Source of the DNA: Carex sylvatica
Lineage: Eukaryota; Streptophyta; Magnoliopsida; Poales; Cyperaceae
Reading direction: 5' to 3'
Assembly: GCA_964058845.1 (NCBI GenBank)
Contig: CAXKVR010000093.1
Location: 248,001 to 312,000 of the forward strand
DNA: 64,000 bases
The position numbers were made by a program, and so were the translations under genes. Position 1 is the stretch's first letter. The number at the start of each line of letters is the position of its first letter. Positions 57,086-64,000 of the stretch are shown here, piece after piece. The notes under the pieces were generated by a model. That model did not search any database and had not been told where the DNA came from. It worked only from the letters and a program-made list of their open reading frames with translations.

Positions 57086-58920
57086 TGATGGATTTTGGTT
57101 TATTTAAAAAAAAAATCTAAAAATTTACGGGAATACAAATTCATTAGGATGAATATTCTTTCATGTTAATTTCGTCATAGAATATTGAGTGGCTGTCGAT
57201 GATCAAAGCAATTGTGGAGATGAGACCTTCTATCCTTTTTGTGGGGGTTTCATGTTTTGTTTCTTTTCAAGTTATTTTCATCATTATTGATGGTTCTGTC
57301 GATGATCGAAGCATTTGTGGAATGGCTGAGACGTACCTATCATGTTTGTGGGGCTTTCAGTTACTTAGGTTCTATGTGCTGTAAATATATGTTCTGGTGA
57401 TATAACGGGCCTTATTAGTGCCTGCTTTCTTTGTGGTTATATATCTTCATATATGTTGTTATATATTGTGTGCATGACTATAGGCTTGGAGAAGATAACA
57501 AACCTCTAAGGACTGAGCCGAATCCATGTTTTGGGCCGGGCCTTAAAAAATGGACAGATTCAGTGACTACATTAAACGAGGATCTTAATAAAATGGACAG
57601 GCAATCATTACATGGCCAATTTGTAAAATTGGTAACTTCTTTCAAATTTTAGATTACCAGGATCTTAATAAAAAGTACTCTTTTTTTTCTTTTTCTTTTT
57701 CTGATCACACGATCAGTCTAAAGACAAAAAACGAAAAACAAATAATATACAAAATAAATAAATCATTTTTATACTGTATTTTTATACTAATAAAACAATA
57801 TCAATTAGTCAAATACCTATTTTCTTGTTCATAAGTTATACATTATAAAAATGGAAACTTAAAGAGGGAGAGATAATCTTTTTAATTTCTTCTACCGGGC
57901 AATGAACAAAGAGATCTAAAAGAAAATTTCTTGTAGTCTCAGTGAATCTTTCAATTTTAGAATAAGTTAATTGACAAAATAAAGAGATTTTAAAATAAAT
58001 TAACCTACTTTTTCCACATCATGTCGTCAATAACAACATATCAATGCAGATTTTTTTTTTTTTAATAAATGTTGGAGGTCAAGCAATCTAACTGTTTAGC
58101 ATTGAACTTTCGACCTACCATACGGAGGGAATTTTCTTTGTCAATAGACCAAAGACAATGCCCTCCGGATTTACCATTTAAGGATTTAGAGTTTAGGATT
58201 TCGAACCTATATAATCAATCTAGATTTCAGATGATAAAAAGGTGGATGGATCATTTGATCAATAATTATTTTGATAATCTAAACAACGATAAATCAAAAG
58301 AAAATTTTAATTTTAAATCCGACATTATAGATATGATCTCTATGATAAATATATTATGCATGTAAAAAATAATAACATTTGATGCATGTTTTAATGTTTA
58401 TCGAATGATTTAAATTTGTAAGTCTCTAATCTATGATTCTCTATACAATATTAAATTTTGTAGGTAATTTGTCTACATATTCAAACATATAAAAATATAT
58501 CTTTTCACATTAAATTTATTTTGAATTTAGTAAAAAAAATATTATCAATGATCGATGTCAAAATATATGAAAAGTGATTATATCATAATAACAATAGACT
58601 ATAACTTATACAACTTTTCTTATGTCATCTAATAAGTACAGAATCGCACAATATGAACTTTTTTGACGTCTCAAAATTTACAAGATCATTCATTATATTA
58701 TATTATATAAACATGTGCTAAAAAATATAAATTGTGGGCACCACATCAGCGGCCTACCAGTTGCTGTCAAACAAATTTTAAATATTTTTTGACGAAAATA
58801 TTATGTGTTTAGACTTAATATCGACATAATATATAGATAAACCTTTTTCCTACTATAATTGGAATCTCCACCAAACTTAAAATATATCAGTTTACATTTT
58901 TTATGAAAGTTATGCCTAAT
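57086..58920 (+). repeat. UGT92-BCAT intergenic region, uninverted copy
   Basis: Holds a third copy of the 61-codon frame (57199-57384). At 57895-57945 it holds a CACTA left-terminus remnant (actacaagaaattttctttt in reverse complement) where the other copy has the full 3.6 kb element. The remainder is the distal BCAT promoter. The 98-codon frame at 58069-58365 is open but unrecognised. Confidence 0.75.
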
Positions 58921-58957
58921 TGGGAACACCCTCTCTCTGTCTATCATCTCTGTCTCT

Positions 58958-58967
58958 ATCTATAAAT
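58958..58967 (+). promoter_or_regulatory. Probable TATA box of the BCAT gene
   Basis: atctataaat lies about 100 bases before the ATG at 59066, after a CT-rich run (ctctctctgtc) of the kind common in plant core promoters. Confidence 0.5.
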
Positions 58968-59107
58968 TCACTTATCACTAATCACAAAGCGCTCAAAACA
59001 ATTAAATTCAAAACTATAACTTAAAAGCATACAAGACTTCTTCATTATCATATTAATTTATTCCAATGGCCTCCTCATCATTGAATGCGACCCAAGCTCC
59101 TTTGTGT

Positions 59108-61620
59108 GTAAGTTTCCGTACCTTTGTTCCAGCTTTAATCCTCATTTGTTTTCATTATATATAATTTGATTCTCTTTGTGTTGAAATTAGAAATGCATAT
59201 ATGTAATTTTGCGGTATATCAGTCTGTTAAATATTGGGTTTTCCTTTTTGCTTGTATGTTTGTATATATGTGTAGAGATTGACTAAGATCATGACAAGCA
59301 TGTAACAGAATTAAAATAAATAATTACACGTACAAGTACATGTACACGTGTACATGTGTACTGATTGTGTGTGTATATATATATATAAGAGTTGGGTTAT
59401 TTTGCTTCGCGAAGTAAAGCAAGTATTTTATTTCACACTCATATATATTTTGTGATTTTAAAGTTCAAAACGTTGATCCGAATCATTCAAGTTGATCTTC
59501 ATATTAAATTGTACTTGGAAATTTTATACTATTTCTTTAGAATTTTTGAAAAAAAACGTTATTTTTTATGGTCCAGAATTTTCTAAAAAACAGTGATTTT
59601 CAAAAATTCTAAAAAAATAGTAATTTTTTTTCAAAAAATGTAAAATTTTGTTTCCAAGCACAATTTAATATGGAGATCAATTTGAACAGTTCGGATTTAC
59701 TTCGTAAAGTAATGTAGAATATAACGTCTCACACATACAAGAAAAAGGGAGGACACTGAATATTATCATGTCCATAAGCGCAAAATAATAAAATAATGCG
59801 ATAATTTGAAAATTTTAAATTTATTTAGTCAAAAGTTAAGTAGTAATTATATGTCAGTATATAATTTTTTTTTAAAGTTTAATCGAATTTATTTTAATGC
59901 TTTCATTTTTATTTATATTTATATTTTTACAGTTGATTTTGTATGAAAAGAATTTAAAAGTTTCAAAATTTTATATGTACATGTGTCTCTCGTTAAGTAA
60001 AATGATTTTAACATTTTAGATTCATCATTTAAAATAAATCCAATAAATTTTAGAATTATGATCACCAAATCCTTTTTACAAGCTCTCATCCCGCTCAATA
60101 ATAATATAAAAAAACGAAGACCATGTAAATCCCAAATAATCCAAAAGCCTATGAGCTGCAGTTTTCACACTCACTTCTCCCTTTCTCTCCGCGTATGTTG
60201 CGCACTCTCGCCTTTTCTGACATGTAATCTTGTAGTTGTCTACTCGTCTCCCCTTGTCTTTCTTCTTTTATTTTATCTATTAATTTCATACTCTTTATCT
60301 TTATCTAGTTGTATATATATAATTCATGAACTTATTTTTCTCTATCTCTTATATTCTATTTCACTATCGGATTCAAATCTGCTCTTTTTCTCAAGAAAAG
60401 GAGCACCCTCCTATTTTTCAATCCGAACTGTTTAAAATCGATCAAACGGTTCTAATTACATCTTATTCATTTTGGTAGATTATATTGATATAAATGAAAA
60501 AAGTAATTGAAACTGTTTGATCGATTTTTAACGATTCGGATTGAATAATAGGAGGGTGCTTCTTTTCTTGAGAAAAAGGACCAGATTGGAAAGTAATGTA
60601 CTGTAGAATATAACGTCTCACACATACAAGAAAAAGGGAGGACACTGAATATTATCATGTCCATAAGCGCAAAATAATAAAATAATAATAACTACAAAAA
60701 ATGAAAAAAAGAAAAAAATGAGGATGCGATAATTTGAAATTTTCAAATTTATTTAGTCAAAAGTCAAGTAGTAATATGTCAGTATATGAAATTTTTTTAA
60801 AGTTTAATCGAATTTATTTTAATGCCTTCATTTTTATTTATATTTATATTTTTACAGTTGATTTTGTATGAAAAGAATTTAAAAGTTTCAAAATTTTATA
60901 TGTACATGTATCTCTCGTTAAGTAGAATGATTTTAACATTTTAGATTCATCATTTAAAATAAATCCAATAAATTTTAGAATTATAATCACCAAATTCTTT
61001 TTACAAGCCCTCATCCCGCTCAATAATAATATAAAAAAACGAAGGCCATGTAAATCCCAAATAATCCAAAAGCCCATGAGCTGCAGTTTTCACACTCACT
61101 TCTCCCTTTCTCTCCGCGTATGTTGCGCACTCTCGCCTTTTCTGACATGTAATCTTGTAGTTGTCTACTCGTCTTTCTTCTTTTATTTTATCTATTAATT
61201 TCGTACTCTTTATCTTTATCTAGTTGTATATATATAATTCATGAACTTATTTTTCTTTGTCTCTTATATTCTATTTCACTATCGGATTCAAATCTGCTCT
61301 TTTTCTCAAGAAAATGAGCATTCTCCTATTTTTCATCCGAACCGTTTAAAATCGATCAAACGGTTCTAATTACATCTTATTCATTTTAATAGATTATATT
61401 GATATAAATGAAAAAAAATAATTGAAACTGTTTGATCGATTTTTAACGGTTCGGATTGAATAATAGGAGGGTGCTCCTTTTCTTGAGAAAAGGAGCAGAT
61501 TGGAATCCTTTCACTAACTTCATATAGCCATTAATTGTTATTATATGAAGCTAAATCAAAATGAGACATAGATCAATGGCTCAAATTGATTTTCTTATCT
61601 CATGTCTTTTGTGTACATAG
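59108..61620 (+). repeat. BCAT intron 1 with an 889-bp tandem duplication
   Basis: Units start at tagaatataacgtctcac, 59715 and 60604, and run to about 61500. Each ends in a hairpin MITE bounded by atctgctctttttctcaag and its complement (60377-60586 and 61287-61502). A foldback MITE core occupies 59450-59720. The 125-codon frame at 60058-60435 is inside unit 1, interrupted in unit 2, and not a credible gene. Confidence 0.8.
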
Positions 61621-61700
61621 TTGCAATTAGGAGGCAGCTCTTATTTGGCATCAAGGTCTGTATCATCTTTCCAAGAAGTGGCTAGGTTGGATTCAGATAG

Positions 61701-62497
61701 GTAAGCACTTTGGCATCAAGGTCATTTTTAATTTCCTATAATAAGAGTACGGTTCTACAATCTTACAATGTGGATCTAGAATTTTCGTCGGGGCACAAAA
61801 AAATTGAATTGGGTTTAAATAGCTAATTGAATTTAAACTTATTAACTAATTGGATACTCTTTAATGCTTTGACTTGTATTTTCTAATGCTCTGACTTGTA
61901 ATTTCTAATACGTACTCTTAACTTATAATTCTAATTACCAATCATAATTGAAGAAATATATTTTGATTTTAACACTAAATTTAACCCAAATTACAAATCA
62001 TAAAATCTAGAGAGGGGCAAAAAAAATTTCGGAGGGGGCGAGGAGGAAGTCGATCGGAACTGATAGATAACCACTAAAACTCAAAACCCAGGAGGGCGAC
62101 TACCCCCGTGGATCAATCTAGGTCTGCCCTTGCTTACATGATTTTAATTGCATGAGCTATGACACCTTGGTCCGTACTACAGATCTTTGTCTTCTTTTCC
62201 AAAGTTTAAATAGCGGATCCAAATAGTTCACCATAATCTCCACATAAAAATGTACTTGCAAAACAAAATTTACATTTTTTTTTTTTAAATTCCTATTTTC
62301 TTAGATAGGTAGAAATTTTGATGTCCAAGCAAATTTTCATATGGAGCTCATGTTGAACAAAACAGATTGACTATTTTGACTTTGAAAATTAATTAATATA
62401 TGCATCCATAACTAGTACGGCCCAAAGTGCCCTATGCATAGCCTCCCTCAAAAGTAAAAATGACAAGTGCATTCATCGCTTGAATTAATACAACCAG
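61701..62497 (+). other. BCAT intron 2 with repeat insertions
   Basis: Contains a gcactacccccgtggatc-like retro-repeat around 61770-62130 and a foldback MITE core at about 62165-62440 (aagtttaaatagcggatcc, then gataggtagaaattttg). No exon is seen inside. Confidence 0.45.
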
Positions 62498-63800
62498 GAG
62501 TGATGAAGAAATTGGGGAAATAGATTGGGACAGCCTAGGATTTTCTCTCACACAAACCGACTACATGTACAAGATGAAATGTTCAAAAGATGATAACTTT
62601 AAGCACGGCAAGCTCACCCGATATGGTAACATTGAGCTCAGCCCTTCTTCATGTGTCCTCAACTATGGTCAGGTTAGTGCGGCCGGATTCAACTCTTTTC
62701 CTTTGTAACTATTTCAATTATATGCAATATCTTGTTTTTTTATTCTTACATTTTAGACCATAAATGCTTCATGGCATATAAATTTCACTATTTAACACCT
62801 TCAGAGTAGTACAGATTTCTGTCAAAAAAAAAAGAGATCAGACCGATGTTTTTTCTTCCCCAATTGATGTATTCAAATAGTTAAATATAATAAGTTACAA
62901 TTTCTAATAGATGCATCTATATTTCATTTATTTTTTGTTAAAAATAGGGTCTATTCGAAGGTCTAAAAGCATATAGAAGTGCAAAAGGGAACGGATTCCT
63001 TCTCTTTAGACCAAAAGGAAAGGATGTGCATGCCCGCACCATCTGTTGATCAGTTTCTTGATGCTGTTAAACAAACAATTTTAGCAAACAAGCGTTGGGT
63101 AAGAGCAGAAAATTATATAAAAGGAAGAAAAAAGTAACATATAAAATTCATTTGAAATGTTTCAAGTAAATTGATCATTAAATGATATTAAGAACAAGCG
63201 AGTCAAAAATCAAAATTAATTGTTTCTGTATTTTTATTTTTTTCTAGGTACCTCCTTCAGGAAAAGATTCCCTGTATATCAGGCCACTGTTAATGGGAAG
63301 TGGAGCAATACTAGGATTGGCCCCAGCACCTGAATATATGTTCTTAGTCTATGCAGCACCTGTTGGAACCTATTTCAAAGTTTGTAGATTTTTCTAATAA
63401 CTTCTGGTTATTTCCCAAAAATTCAGAAAACATGTTTCAAGAATTGTAAATTATACTGTATTTCTATAGGAGGGAATGGAACCAATCAACTTGTTAATTG
63501 AGGATGAAATCGATCGAGCCTGCTCGGGTGGGACCGGAGATGTAAAAGCAATTGGCAATTATGCACAAGTACGTATTGCAATGTTGATTATATCACCAAA
63601 ATTGCTTAATCTAAAATATTCATTAAAAAATTGAATATGATTGATAAGTGACCTTACAAATATTTCAATATTTGGGTTAGGTGTTGAAGACACAGATGAC
63701 AGCAAAGAGCAAAGGTTTCTCAGATGTGCTTTATCTCGATTCAGTCAATAATAAAACATACCTAGAGGAGGCCTCTTCTTGCAATCTTTTTATTGTCAAG

Positions 63801-64000
63801 GTTATTGTATAACTTTGTAGACATTAGTGAGATAGTTGTTTATTTTCTTTTTCTTTCTTTTTTCCCTTTTTGTTAATTTTATCATTTTCAGCTAAACTTT
63901 ACTGACCATGTATCCTTTTTGTTGTATTTTGAAACTTAAAGCATATTTTATAAGCTGGACTATAATTCAAAGTAATGATATACTATTTTCATACTAATAA
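63801..64000 (+). other. Start of the next BCAT intron at the window edge
   Basis: Begins with the donor gttatt and is AT-rich; the next exon lies outside the window. Confidence 0.5.

Larger units (their letters stand above)
59066..63800 (+). pseudogene. BCAT: Branched-chain amino acid aminotransferase, first seven exons, exon 4 disrupted
   Basis: PLP class IV aminotransferase interconverting Leu/Ile/Val and their 2-oxo acids. Exons read by splice sites and phase: 59066-59107, 61621-61700, 62498-62672, 62948-63098, 63248-63379, 63470-63568, 63681-63800; further exons lie beyond the window. Recognisable blocks: [105 protein letters not shown] (its Lys is the expected PLP-binding residue) and LEEASSCNLFIVK. 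In exon 4, FRPKG is followed directly, one base out of frame, by ERMCMPAP: about a dozen residues expected between them are missing and a TGA follows in the original frame. Unless the assembly is wrong, translation ends early, so I call it a probable pseudogene. No clear transit peptide. Confidence 0.8.

Noticed and set aside
60058..60435. 125-codon frame in BCAT intron 1
   Set aside because: Low-complexity hydrophobic product, broken in the tandem partner unit, and located within an intron.
62948..63098. An unannotated intron explaining the BCAT exon 4 gap
   Set aside because: The two halves are directly adjacent with no intervening bases, so the missing codons are deleted, not spliced out.

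Overview
The window is nuclear DNA of a flowering plant, very probably a core eudicot. It is AT-rich, repeat-dense and has no bacterial operon structure. The clearest host genes are single-exon family-1 glycosyltransferases with the 44-residue plant PSPG box and a branched-chain aminotransferase gene with GT-AG introns. Nothing here identifies the species. The two glycosyltransferase types (UGT92-like and UGT94-like) are compatible with an asterid, but that is a guess.

Layout. 1-1332: remnant of a long LTR. 1333-4440: decayed MITE-type repeats and a possible minus-strand retrocopy. 4440-13840: a rearranged copy of the UGT92/BCAT locus, made of a 5' fragment of a UGT92-like gene (+, 5541-6091) fused to an inverted copy of the interval between UGT92 and BCAT. 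That interval carries a 3.6 kb CACTA-type insertion and ends in an intact UGT92-like gene (-, 12008-13450). 13790-34420: a mosaic of duplicated blocks holding two intact UGT94-like genes in opposite orientation (+, 20005-21396; -, 31007-32407), two fragments of a BAHD acyltransferase, a solo-LTR-like block and many MITEs. 34430-41697: a complete, very young LTR retrotransposon on the minus strand with gag and protease but no reverse transcriptase or integrase core. 42210-44477: a CACTA-like element with a Ulp1-protease remnant. 45440-50221: a second copy of the 15.7-18.7 kb block with a CACTA MITE, a 5'-truncated LINE and a CACTA 3' end. 51070-58900: the uninverted UGT92 locus with an intact gene (+, 54136-55578) and a palindromic Mutator-like element. 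59066-63800: the first seven exons of a BCAT gene that runs off the right edge and has a frame-disrupting deletion in exon 4.

How the parts fit. UGT92-like enzymes are expected to put the first sugar on a small-molecule acceptor, and UGT94-like enzymes to extend an existing sugar. Two intact copies of each, plus relics of a BAHD acyltransferase, look like an expanding specialised-metabolism glycosylation cluster; this is inference and no substrate can be read from the sequence. Because most blocks occur two or three times, one copy often shows the empty site for an insertion in the other. That makes several transposon calls (9-bp, 3-bp, 15-bp and 11-bp target-site duplications) unusually well supported. 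Coordinates of block edges are read by eye and may be off by tens of bases.
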